The notes below the pieces were generated by a model, which saw only the letters and a list, made by a program, of their open reading frames with translations, did not search any database and was not told where the DNA came from. From NCBI GenBank assembly GCA_004562765.1, contig SFRL01000016.1, positions 1 through 64,000 on the forward strand: a stretch of DNA of 64,000 nucleotides, read 5' to 3'. Position 1 is the stretch's first letter. The number at the start of each line of letters is the position of its first letter. This stretch comes from a bacterium. Its GTDB lineage: Bacteria > Bacillota > Clostridia > Lachnospirales > Lachnospiraceae. The translations under genes and the position numbers were made by a program. Shown one piece after another: positions 7,828 to 15,210 of this stretch.

Positions 7828-7858
7828 CGGGCAGTCTCACACAGGTGACACTGCCCAA
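7826..7858 (-). terminator. Terminator of the sigma/DUF4179 operon
   Basis: On the minus strand GGGCAGTGTCAC pairs with GTGAGACTGCCC (7829-7856) and GATTTTTTG follows. It closes the operon ending at 7863. Confidence 0.85.
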
Positions 7859-7862
7859 CTCT

Positions 7863-8111
7863 TTATAAATTTTCGTCCTTCTTGGATTCTATTTTTTTCT
7901 TGTGCAAAAACCACAGTAAAATATCCAGTTCCAGCAAAAGAAACAAAATCGGTTCCACCACCATTAGAACAATTGCACCGTAGATGCCCGGCCAAAAGAT
8001 ACCTGTGTCTGTCACACAATCATAGATACCATAAATGCCGCAGATCACCATACAAATACCGATTCCCATCCCGACCAGAAAAAACGGATTTTTCATACGA
8101 CTTTTTTTCAT
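7863..8111 (-). CDS. Small two-helix membrane protein
   Basis: 82 residues with two hydrophobic segments (PFFLVGMGIGICMVICGIYG and IYGAIVLMVVEPILFLLLEL) and a charged tail ending KKIESKKDENL. TAAGGAG stands just upstream of its ATG, overlapping the end of the DUF4179 gene 6 bp away. It is the third gene of the sigma factor operon, so it may take part in membrane control of the sigma factor. No family is recognised. Confidence 0.7.
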   Translation of the reverse strand: MKKSRMKNPFFLVGMGIGICMVICGIYGIYDCVTDTGIFWPGIYGAIVLMVVEPILFLLLELDILLWFLHKKKIESKKDENL

Positions 8112-8117
8112 CTTCCT

Positions 8118-9194
8118 CTACTCCTTAAACGATAAATAGTAGTCTTCCAGGTATACACCCGACACCTGTGCAACAGAGATCGGTGTTACAAACTGATATG
8201 TAGACGTTATGAATATTTTTTCACCTGACTGCTCAAAGTAATAGCTGCCGCTGTTTATGATCGTTGCTTCCTCTGTATCATGACTGGAAACCACCAGTTC
8301 ACTGTTATCGATCATCTTCAGACGGATCGCTGTCGATGTATCTGCAAACCCCAGTTGTTCATAGTCCACCTCTGAAATGTCAGCAACGACTGTCATCCCA
8401 AGGGGTGTCAGATTCAATTTTTCCAGCTTTGCCGGTGTATCCAGAAACGTATAGGTCATATCAGGTGTCCCCTGAATTCGGATCTCCTCAGAAACCGTCG
8501 GCTCGATCACAAATGTGATACTCCACATACCTTCCACAAGTACCTCCGGCTGATCACTGTAGGGATCTTTCTCCAAATCCTTAAAGAAGGCCGTCACTTC
8601 CGTCCCCTCTTGTAATTCCTTTGTGGTGGAAAAGCTGACAATATACGTCGCAATATTGTTCCTGCCCTCCAACACCTCCAAAAGCTGACAGTCCCTCGCT
8701 CCCGGAATCAGATAGTCGGAATTATAGTTTGTTCCCTCTGATAATGCGAAATAATCGAAGCCGATATCTTCATGGAATGCGATATCCGCCGGTGCCGTCA
8801 CTTTGACGATCAGGTATATGTTCTGACTGTCTATCACTTTCTCTTGTAATTCGATCAGAAGATCCGCTTTGCTCACTGAATAATCTTTCAGGCTCTCAAT
8901 CCCCATCGGTTGAGATTCCTCTGTCTCAATACCGAGAAAATCCAGGATCGTCTCCTTAAACATTTCCAGAAATCCCGCCTGCGCCACTTCTGCTGTTGAA
9001 AATAAAATTGTACAAATAAGGCAGGCACATACAAATACAAGCATGCCTTTATATCTCTTCGTCGGGGATTCGCACGGAAAGGTAACATCCTCCTCAGACA
9101 GTGACTGAATCGTTTCTTCCACACGTTTTTCATAGCTTTCCGGTACATGAAAATTTTTCGCTGCTTTCTTTATGTTTCTGTCAAATCGCGTCAT
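8118..9194 (-). CDS. DUF4179-type membrane protein, probable anti-sigma factor
   Basis: 358 residues: a cytoplasmic N-terminus of about 65 residues (MTRFDRNIKKAAKNFHVPES), one transmembrane helix (MLVFVCACLICTILFSTAEV) and a large extracytoplasmic part ending in DYYLSFKE. This is the layout of clostridial DUF4179 proteins coded directly downstream of ECF-like sigma factors, which are taken to hold the sigma factor at the membrane until a signal arrives. It starts 17 bp after the sigma gene. The signal sensed is unknown. Confidence 0.8.
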   Translation of the reverse strand: MTRFDRNIKKAAKNFHVPESYEKRVEETIQSLSEEDVTFPCESPTKRYKGMLVFVCACLICTILFSTAEVAQAGFLEMFKETILDFLGIETEESQPMGIESLKDYSVSKADLLIELQEKVIDSQNIYLIVKVTAPADIAFHEDIGFDYFALSEGTNYNSDYLIPGARDCQLLEVLEGRNNIATYIVSFSTTKELQEGTEVTAFFKDLEKDPYSDQPEVLVEGMWSITFVIEPTVSEEIRIQGTPDMTYTFLDTPAKLEKLNLTPLGMTVVADISEVDYEQLGFADTSTAIRLKMIDNSELVVSSHDTEEATIINSGSYYFEQSGEKIFITSTYQFVTPISVAQVSGVYLEDYYLSFKE

Positions 9195-9210
9195 GTTCAG
9201 CCACCTCCTC

Positions 9211-9675
9211 TCAAATGTACTTCAATGCCTGCTTCAATTCTTCTTTTCCTCTGTTCAATCGGGATTTTACGGTTCCCACCGGAATGTTCAACACGCCTGA
9301 AATATCGCGGATCGATAAATTCTCATAATAAAACAATACAACGACCAGCCGGTATTCTTCTTTCATTTTCCGGATCACATCCCACAATTCGTCATACTGA
9401 TCCTGCGTAGGCTTTAGCAACGACTCTACTGTTTCATTACCCGGAAGCTCAAACTGTTTCTTTTTGATCTTGAGCGCCTCATTTTTCGTGATCATGAGCA
9501 TCCATGGTTTAAATTTTCGGATATCACGCAGCTGATCCAGTTTTTCATAACCTTTTAGTATCGCATTGCTGACAGCATCCTCGGCATCCGCGGAATTTTT
9601 CAAAATGGCACTTGCGATGATATAGAGATCTCTTTTATATATGTAAATACAATCACAGAATTTTTTCTTCGTCAT
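9211..9675 (-). CDS. ECF-type RNA polymerase sigma factor
   Basis: 154 residues with both ECF regions: region 2 (LYIIASAILKNSADAEDAVSN...FKPWMLMITKNEALK) and region 4 (YRLVVVLFYYENLSIRDISGVLNIPVGTVKSRLNRGKEEL), the latter with the typical VGTVKSRL recognition helix. It directs RNA polymerase to a small regulon, probably including its own operon. It is followed by the putative anti-sigma gene at 8118. AAAGGG lies before the ATG at 9675. A GGAACC-16-TATC element about 50-75 bp upstream looks like an ECF promoter, suggesting autoregulation. Confidence 0.9.
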   Translation of the reverse strand: MTKKKFCDCIYIYKRDLYIIASAILKNSADAEDAVSNAILKGYEKLDQLRDIRKFKPWMLMITKNEALKIKKKQFELPGNETVESLLKPTQDQYDELWDVIRKMKEEYRLVVVLFYYENLSIRDISGVLNIPVGTVKSRLNRGKEELKQALKYI

Positions 9676-9724
9676 CGTTTTATCGGTCCCTTTTCTTCAG
9701 TATTCATCCCTCTCTATTATATAT

Positions 9725-9750
9725 GATAGTTTATCTCCTGAAAAGGTTCC
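9725..9750 (-). promoter_or_regulatory. Candidate ECF-type autoregulatory promoter
   Basis: On the minus strand GGAACC (9750-9745) and TATC (9728-9725) are 16 bp apart. GGAAC-like -35 elements are typical of ECF sigma factors. The predicted transcript start would be about 40 nt before the sigma start codon. Confidence 0.45.
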
Positions 9751-9782
9751 CATAACTTTATCGGACAGGGTCATTTTTTTCC

Positions 9783-9822
9783 AAAAAAAGAATGCCGATG
9801 CCGCAGCATCAGGCATTCCTAT
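9783..9822 (-). terminator. Terminator of the blaI-blaR1 operon
   Basis: On the minus strand AATGCCTGATGC pairs with GCATCGGCATT (about 9790-9817) and CTTTTTTT follows, just past the blaR1 stop at 9823. Confidence 0.85.
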
Positions 9823-11919
9823 TCACCTCATATCCTTTCCCTCATAGGGATCCGGGAAACAGGTCGGGACATAATTCGCATAGGTATAATGGCCTTCGTC
9901 ACATACCGGATCCGTACGGATCTTCAGATCCTCCATGCCGACGAGCAGATGACTGTTATACAAATAATGACCGAGCTCATGGAAAAACATCAGCATCTCA
10001 TCCGGTTCATAGATCAGACTGCCGGTCTGATTCCACTCAATCCTGCTGCCAGCGATCTGCGTAAAGGCGCCGTTTTCCGCGCCCAGCGAATACACATAAA
10101 ACGAATATTCACCGGAGGTGTCGCGGTTTTCAAGATTCACCTCCAACAGGTACGGATCACCGACGCCGTCGATGCGCCCGGCGTAAAGGTTACTCCAACA
10201 CCTGCCCGAATCATTGACTGCATAGTGGTAAAGCAGATTTCCGTCCGCATCGCGGATAAATACATCTCCGTGACTTCCGCCGTCTGCCACCCCGTTATAG
10301 ATCGCTATCGTCTCCTCACCCGGTGCGGTCGCCAGATCCATATGCTCCGTGCGCACCGGTTCCAAAGATCCGTAAAAAGCCGGATAAACCGCCATGGGAT
10401 CTCCATTTGCATCGCCAAACATTGCTCCACTGTACAAATTGCCCTCAGATGCAGTTGCATAGCTGACACCATACCGGTAGAGCTCACTGATCAGCGTGAT
10501 CTTGTGGATCAGTTTATCATCATTATGGATCTCCACGATACAGGGCTTATTCATGATCGGATCACCTGCGTCGATCGCATCCGCAAATTTAGAGAAAGAC
10601 ACTTCCTTGGCATCCATCGTTGTGCGGCTGCTGTTGATGTAAAATTTGCAGTCCTCCGCAAATGCAAGCTCACTGCCGTATGTTTTCTCCCAATCATCGT
10701 CAGGTATCACATAATTGTCAATACAGCGCACACTATGGGAAATGGTACGCACAGAGATCGTCGCGATGACTGCACTGTCCTCCGGTTCATCTTGTCCGGA
10801 TACTGCCTGTGATGCATCCTGCGCCGGTACATCTGTCAGCCCGGTTTGCTGCGCATCGACAGGCACCGGCTGCGTATTCTGCTCTTGACTTGTATCATCT
10901 GCTCCCTGCGTCTGCTCTCGTTCCGATATATCATCCACCGCATCCGCGCCGAGTGCAATCCCTGCCAGAGTTACTACCATCACACCGATCACAAGCGTCT
11001 GGGCGGTTACCTTTTTGTAATTCAGCACATTTTTGATCCGTTTGCCTGTATCGCCTTCGCCGAATGCCAACGGTGTAAATCCGATCACTCCCTTTCCCTG
11101 CGCCATCGCCAGCAGCGAGTCCGAATAAGCACAACGGATCTGTGCGCCAAGTCTGCGCAGCACCTGCTCATCACAGGACATTTCCATATCCCTGCCACTC
11201 AGGAAAAATGCCACCCACACGAACGGATTGAACCAGTGTAATGTCAATGCCACATAACCAAGGACACGGAACAACGGATCACCTCTGCGGATGTGGGTCT
11301 GCTCATGAAGCAAAATATATGTTTTCTCATTTTCTCCCAGACCACAGGGCAGATAGATCCTCGGGCGGATGATACCTGCCACAAAGGGCGATGTGATCCC
11401 TTCCAGCAGATAAATGTTTTCTCTGTCCAGACTGGCATGTTTCAGTTTTTTATGCAACTGCAAAACACTGACAACTGCATAACCGGCCATTGCACACACG
11501 CCGGTCGCCCAGATGCAAAACACGATATTCTTCCAGTTCCATAGAGATGTGACTTCCATGGCAGCCTGTGACTCTGCCAAATGCTCAGGAACCGAGCTTT
11601 CTTCTATTACAACAGCTTCTTTTGAAGTGCCGGATCCCTCACCTGCGATCCCGGTACTTTTCGCCGGTATCGCATTTCCATTTCCCTGATGTTCCCGCGC
11701 GGGGAGTTGATCTGTGACGTTCGTCTGTGCAGACGGAATCAGATTAAAGACCGATACCGGCAAGGAAACTGACACCGGACAGAGCAGTCGAAACAGGACG
11801 ATCAGCCACAGCACATAGGAAAAGATCTTCGGCGCGCGCCGCAAGCACAGCCGGAGCAACAGCACCGCGCAGATGACAACTGCACCTGTCGCACTCATTT
11901 TAAACAAAGTATCGATCAT
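9823..11919 (-). CDS. BlaR1/MecR1-like M56 membrane metallopeptidase sensor
   Basis: 698 residues. The N-terminal half is the M56 domain: membrane helices near 8-25, 32-58, 130-155 and after 310, with the cytosolic zinc motif LLHEQTHIRRGDP (HExxH at about 205-209). On signal, such proteins cleave or trigger loss of their BlaI-type repressor. The 380-residue extracytoplasmic C-terminus is not a penicillin-binding sensor that I can recognise (no clear SxxK/SxN set) and has a second HELGH near 647. The start ATG overlaps the stop of the blaI-like gene by 4 bp, so translation is coupled. The signal may be a beta-lactam or another wall stress; the sequence does not decide. Confidence 0.85.
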   Translation of the reverse strand: MIDTLFKMSATGAVVICAVLLLRLCLRRAPKIFSYVLWLIVLFRLLCPVSVSLPVSVFNLIPSAQTNVTDQLPAREHQGNGNAIPAKSTGIAGEGSGTSKEAVVIEESSVPEHLAESQAAMEVTSLWNWKNIVFCIWATGVCAMAGYAVVSVLQLHKKLKHASLDRENIYLLEGITSPFVAGIIRPRIYLPCGLGENEKTYILLHEQTHIRRGDPLFRVLGYVALTLHWFNPFVWVAFFLSGRDMEMSCDEQVLRRLGAQIRCAYSDSLLAMAQGKGVIGFTPLAFGEGDTGKRIKNVLNYKKVTAQTLVIGVMVVTLAGIALGADAVDDISEREQTQGADDTSQEQNTQPVPVDAQQTGLTDVPAQDASQAVSGQDEPEDSAVIATISVRTISHSVRCIDNYVIPDDDWEKTYGSELAFAEDCKFYINSSRTTMDAKEVSFSKFADAIDAGDPIMNKPCIVEIHNDDKLIHKITLISELYRYGVSYATASEGNLYSGAMFGDANGDPMAVYPAFYGSLEPVRTEHMDLATAPGEETIAIYNGVADGGSHGDVFIRDADGNLLYHYAVNDSGRCWSNLYAGRIDGVGDPYLLEVNLENRDTSGEYSFYVYSLGAENGAFTQIAGSRIEWNQTGSLIYEPDEMLMFFHELGHYLYNSHLLVGMEDLKIRTDPVCDEGHYTYANYVPTCFPDPYEGKDMR

Positions 11920-12266
11920 TTGCCATCCTCCTCCCCATCCGAATCCCGATAAGAGTCAATGAGCTGTTGCAGTTTTTCCACGTCGCTTTTACTCAGTTTG
12001 TTTTTTCTGGAGAAGGCTGTCAGAAACAGCGGCAGCGAACCATCAAAATGCTCTTCGATAAAGGCGCTGCCCTGTCCCGCCTGAAATTCCTCCTTCGTCA
12101 TCTGCACCCGTACCGTACCGTTTTCATTTGCAAAAATACCCCGCTCACAGAGCCGTTTTAACATCGTGTACGTCGTTGTGCGCTTCCATCCGAACCGTTC
12201 CTCACACAGCTTTGTCAATGACAAATCGTTGTTAGTTGTATGTGAATTTCTGTTAGTTATGGGCAT
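11916..12266 (-). CDS. BlaI/MecI-type repressor, apparently lacking its first helix
   Basis: 116 residues. From SLTKLCEERFGWKRTTTYTM onward it matches the winged-helix and dimer regions of clostridial BlaI repressors (recognition helix KRTTTYTMLKRLCERG, dimer part LPLFLTAFSRKNKLSKSDVEKLQQLIDS). The family normally starts with about 25-30 residues forming helix 1 (xAExxLMxxIW-type); here they are replaced by MPITNRNSHTTNN, coded by three 21-bp repeats. No good ribosome site precedes ATG 12266. So the gene is probably 5'-truncated, or starts further in and is compromised for DNA binding. It overlaps blaR1 by 4 bp. Confidence 0.7.
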   Translation of the reverse strand: MPITNRNSHTTNNDLSLTKLCEERFGWKRTTTYTMLKRLCERGIFANENGTVRVQMTKEEFQAGQGSAFIEEHFDGSLPLFLTAFSRKNKLSKSDVEKLQQLIDSYRDSDGEEDGK

Positions 12267-12278
12267 ATTTCCGTTAGT
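12216..12278 (-). repeat. Three 21-bp direct repeats at the start of the blaI-like gene
   Basis: On the minus strand ACAACTAACGGAAATATG, ATAACTAACAGAAATTCAC and ACAACTAACAACGATTTG recur with a 21-bp period, two helical turns. They lie where the missing helix 1 should be coded and could be operator copies for a repressor. Confidence 0.6.
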
Positions 12279-12330
12279 TGTAAATAAGAAAGTTTAGCCT
12301 TTTATAATCTGATTTTTTACGCATTTGCAC

Positions 12331-12359
12331 TTGAATTGTGCATACATATATGCTATAGT
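12331..12359 (+). promoter_or_regulatory. Promoter of the CDF transporter
   Basis: TTGAAT (12331-12336), a 17-bp spacer and TATAGT (12354-12359). TTGCAC and GTGCAA flank it as an inverted pair (12325 and 12357 areas), a possible operator. Confidence 0.65.
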
Positions 12360-12462
12360 GCAAAGAAACATTTTTGACACGGCATATTTTTTGATACCTT
12401 TGCAATTCCAATTCTACAAAGGAACTTCTTATTTTTCGTGTCTTCAAAAGGGGGATTTTTAT

Positions 12463-13359
12463 ATGACTCAATCTACTGAAAAGACAGAACATACATATGA
12501 ACAGACTGCGACACACGTTGCACTGGTAACGATCATCTGGAATCTGATCCTTTCTGTCGGCAAGCTGCTCGCCGGTATTTTTGCCCATTCCGGTGCGATG
12601 ATCTCTGATGCCGTACACTCTGCTTCAGACGTGTTCAGTTCCATTATCGTCATTATCGGCGTGCGGATCGCCAGCCGCGACTCTGACAAAGAGCATCCTT
12701 ACGGACATGAGCGCATGGAATGTGTGGCAGCGATCATTCTGGCAACCGTGCTGTGCATCACCGGTTTTGGTATTGGCATCAATGCATGCAAAAACATTTT
12801 CTCGGGAGATTACGCGAATCTTGCGATTCCCGGTATACTCGCTCTCATTGCCGCACTTGTATCCATTATTGTCAAGGAAACGATGTTCTGGTACACAAGA
12901 TATTACGCGAAAAAAATTGATTCCGGTGCACTCATGGCAGACGCATGGCATCACCGCTCTGATGCACTCTCATCTGTTGGCGCCCTCATCGGTATCGGCG
13001 GCGCCAGACTCGGCTTCCCGATCCTGGACTCTGTTGCCAGTGTCGTCATCTGCATCTTTATTGTCAAGGCCGCGTATGACATTTTCATGGATGCCATCGA
13101 TAAAATGATCGACAAAGCCTGTGATGAGGATACGGAAAAACAACTCCGCGACTGCGCACTGGCTGTAGACGGTGTAGAGGGAATCGATCTTCTGATGACA
13201 CGTGTATTTGGCAACAAGATCTACGTGGACATTGAGATCTGTGCCAATGGTGAAAAGACACTCTGCGAAGCACACGAGATTGCAGAGGAAGTACATGATT
13301 CCATTGAGAAAAATTTCCCGAAGGTCAAACACATCATGGTTCATGTGAATCCGGTGTAA
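12463..13359 (+). CDS. Cation diffusion facilitator (CDF) metal transporter
   Basis: 298 residues from ATG 12463, preceded by AAAAGGGGG; an upstream in-frame extension to 12325 crosses the promoter and is rejected. Six membrane helices with the paired metal-site motifs HSGAMISDAVHSASD in helix 2 and DAWHHRSDALSS in helix 5, then a cytoplasmic ferredoxin-like domain ending VKHIMVHVNPV. Members export Zn, Mn, Fe or Co by proton antiport; the first-helix-pair HxxxD pattern does not settle which metal. It is monocistronic with its own promoter and a bidirectional terminator. Confidence 0.92.
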   Translation: MTQSTEKTEHTYEQTATHVALVTIIWNLILSVGKLLAGIFAHSGAMISDAVHSASDVFSSIIVIIGVRIASRDSDKEHPYGHERMECVAAIILATVLCITGFGIGINACKNIFSGDYANLAIPGILALIAALVSIIVKETMFWYTRYYAKKIDSGALMADAWHHRSDALSSVGALIGIGGARLGFPILDSVASVVICIFIVKAAYDIFMDAIDKMIDKACDEDTEKQLRDCALAVDGVEGIDLLMTRVFGNKIYVDIEICANGEKTLCEAHEIAEEVHDSIEKNFPKVKHIMVHVNPV

Positions 13360-13400
13360 ACTTAAAATAGGTATGCCCGTGCCCTTTTCGCACCCGGCAA

Positions 13401-13430
13401 TAAAGCCGTCGCTGACAGCGACGGCTTTTA
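13401..13430. terminator. Bidirectional terminator between CDF and AAA-ATPase genes
   Basis: GCCGTCGCTG and CAGCGACGGC pair (13405-13425) with A- and T-rich flanks on both strands. Confidence 0.88.
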
Positions 13431-13433
13431 CAT

Positions 13434-15128
13434 TTATCCAATCAGAACTCTCTTTCCCTCAAAAGCAAAACCATACTTGTAAATATGATCTTCCTGTATT
13501 CCCTTTGCGATCAGCATTGCTGCATACTGTTTTTCTTCAATCTGTGCGTGCGCGGCATGTACCGTATCCTCCAGCGTCTGACCGTCATCTGCATCATGCA
13601 CCTTAAATTCCAGAATATAAGCATTCTTACTTTTATCCCGGGGCTCGATCATCACATCATACCTTCCAAAACCGCTTTCTCTGTTGGAAGTAACCATATA
13701 ATCCTGCTGAAGATCTACCATCAGTCCAAGCACAAATCCATGATAAAAACGCTCTGGTTCTGCTTTGGATGGTTCCTTCCCTGTGTCAAAATAACTGAAT
13801 ATATTCATCGCCACCTGATTCATATATTCATTCATATACTTGACATCACACAATAGAAGTGCTTTCACAAAAGAATTGTATTCCTGCTCTGTCGTCGAAA
13901 ACCAGTCATGTACCATCCTGCGGAACATCAACTCGACTTCCCGATTCGTGATCGCTAGCTCATACAACGGTTCCGTTCCAACCGAAATGTCCAGATAGTT
14001 CTGCCGTGAGATCACTTTCAGATATCCGCTTGCCAGAAGCAGGCTCCACACTGCCTGCTCACTGCCGTCGAGACGATTAAACACGATCTGTTCGTCAATC
14101 GTTGAATAAATATGCTCCCCACACAGCAGACACTCTAACTGCTTTTTGATATCAACACTACCTGTGCGGATCAGACTGCTGACCAATGCGTTACTGCTCG
14201 TATTCACCCAGTAAGCGGCTATCTCACCTTTTTTAAGGAAATTTAAGATTGACCACGGGTTATAAATATCCTTCTGCTCTCCGAAAATAAAACCATCATA
14301 CCAAAATTTTATTTCTTTTTTCAGATTGCCGTATCCGTATTCGTCAAGCGCAGCGAACACTTCCTCCTCTGTAAAACCGAAAGCCGTCGCATACATATCC
14401 GAAGTTACCGTCACGACCTCCGGATTATTCAGATCCGAAAAAATGGATTCCTTACTTACCCTTGTGATACCGGTCATCACTGCGCGTGACAGATAGGGGT
14501 TCGTCTTAAATGTAGAGTTAAACAAGCTTCGCATAAAAGAAGTAATTTCACTCCAATACCCGTCTACATATGCCTCCTGCATCGGAGTGTCGTACTCATC
14601 CAAAAGAATGATCACCTTTTTCCCGAAATACCGATAAAGAAAACCTGACAGCTGATACAGTGCAGATGTAGCATCACTGTCACTGACATCGACAGACTGC
14701 ACACGCCGAAAATATGCACGATCATCATCTGTCAGTACCTCGCTATCCAATAGATACCGAAAATCCCGGTATAGATTGCGCAAAATCTCACACAGTTTCT
14801 CCCTTGCTGACTGATAGTTTCCCTCTTTCACCCGCGCAAAGGACAGGCTGATCACCGGATATGTTCCCTGCAACGCACGATACTTCTCATCTTCCCAGAT
14901 AGAAAGTCCCTCAAACAAGCCGCCTTTGTCCGCATGAACCACCGAAAAGAATGTCTCCAGCATACTCATATTCAACGTCTTACCAAAACGGCGCGGTCTT
15001 GTAATGAGTGTCACATCATCCCCACTCTCCCACCACTCTTTGATAAACGCTGTCTTATCAACATAAAAGTAATCATTTTCTCTAAGCTTTACAAAATCCT
15101 GTGCTCCGATCACTACTTTCCCAGCCAT
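13434..15128 (-). CDS. AAA-ATPase-like protein with C-terminal PD-(D/E)XK nuclease-like domain
   Basis: 564 residues from ATG 15128, which follows GGAGGCATAT; the ATG 12 bp further up is part of that ribosome site. The N-terminus (FVKLRENDYFYVDKT) and Walker A TRPRRFGKT, Walker B VIILLDEYDTPM and the TGITRVSKESIFSDLNN sensor belong to the AAA family PF09820. The C-terminus (RYDVMIEPRDKSKNAYILEFKV) has the D-x(n)-ExK core of the linked nuclease-like domain (PF08011). These proteins are very common and multicopy in gut anaerobes and are suspected selfish or defence elements; their job is unknown. A 19-nt imperfect inverted repeat stands just before the gene. Confidence 0.88.
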   Translation of the reverse strand: MAGKVVIGAQDFVKLRENDYFYVDKTAFIKEWWESGDDVTLITRPRRFGKTLNMSMLETFFSVVHADKGGLFEGLSIWEDEKYRALQGTYPVISLSFARVKEGNYQSAREKLCEILRNLYRDFRYLLDSEVLTDDDRAYFRRVQSVDVSDSDATSALYQLSGFLYRYFGKKVIILLDEYDTPMQEAYVDGYWSEITSFMRSLFNSTFKTNPYLSRAVMTGITRVSKESIFSDLNNPEVVTVTSDMYATAFGFTEEEVFAALDEYGYGNLKKEIKFWYDGFIFGEQKDIYNPWSILNFLKKGEIAAYWVNTSSNALVSSLIRTGSVDIKKQLECLLCGEHIYSTIDEQIVFNRLDGSEQAVWSLLLASGYLKVISRQNYLDISVGTEPLYELAITNREVELMFRRMVHDWFSTTEQEYNSFVKALLLCDVKYMNEYMNQVAMNIFSYFDTGKEPSKAEPERFYHGFVLGLMVDLQQDYMVTSNRESGFGRYDVMIEPRDKSKNAYILEFKVHDADDGQTLEDTVHAAHAQIEEKQYAAMLIAKGIQEDHIYKYGFAFEGKRVLIG

Positions 15129-15142
15129 ATATGCCTCCAAAT

Positions 15143-15188
15143 GAAAACTGCCATACGAATCACTCTTTTGATTAGTATAGCAGTTTTC
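15143..15188. repeat. 19-nt imperfect inverted repeat before the AAA-ATPase gene
   Basis: Arms 15143-15161 and 15170-15188 match at 17 of 19 positions around an 8-nt spacer. No T-tract follows on the minus strand, so it looks more like an operator, or the end of an element, than a terminator. It lies between the ABC exporter stop and the AAA-ATPase start. Confidence 0.6.
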
Positions 15189-15210
15189 TCTTTAAAATAA
15201 AACCTTTATT

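Noticed and set aside
11800..11919. Classical penicillin-binding sensor in BlaR1
   Set aside because: The outer domain shows no convincing SxxK/SxN/KTG set, so beta-lactam sensing is not claimed.
12325..12462. N-terminal extension of the CDF transporter
   Set aside because: It runs through the promoter and has no ribosome site, while ATG 12463 follows AAAAGGGGG.
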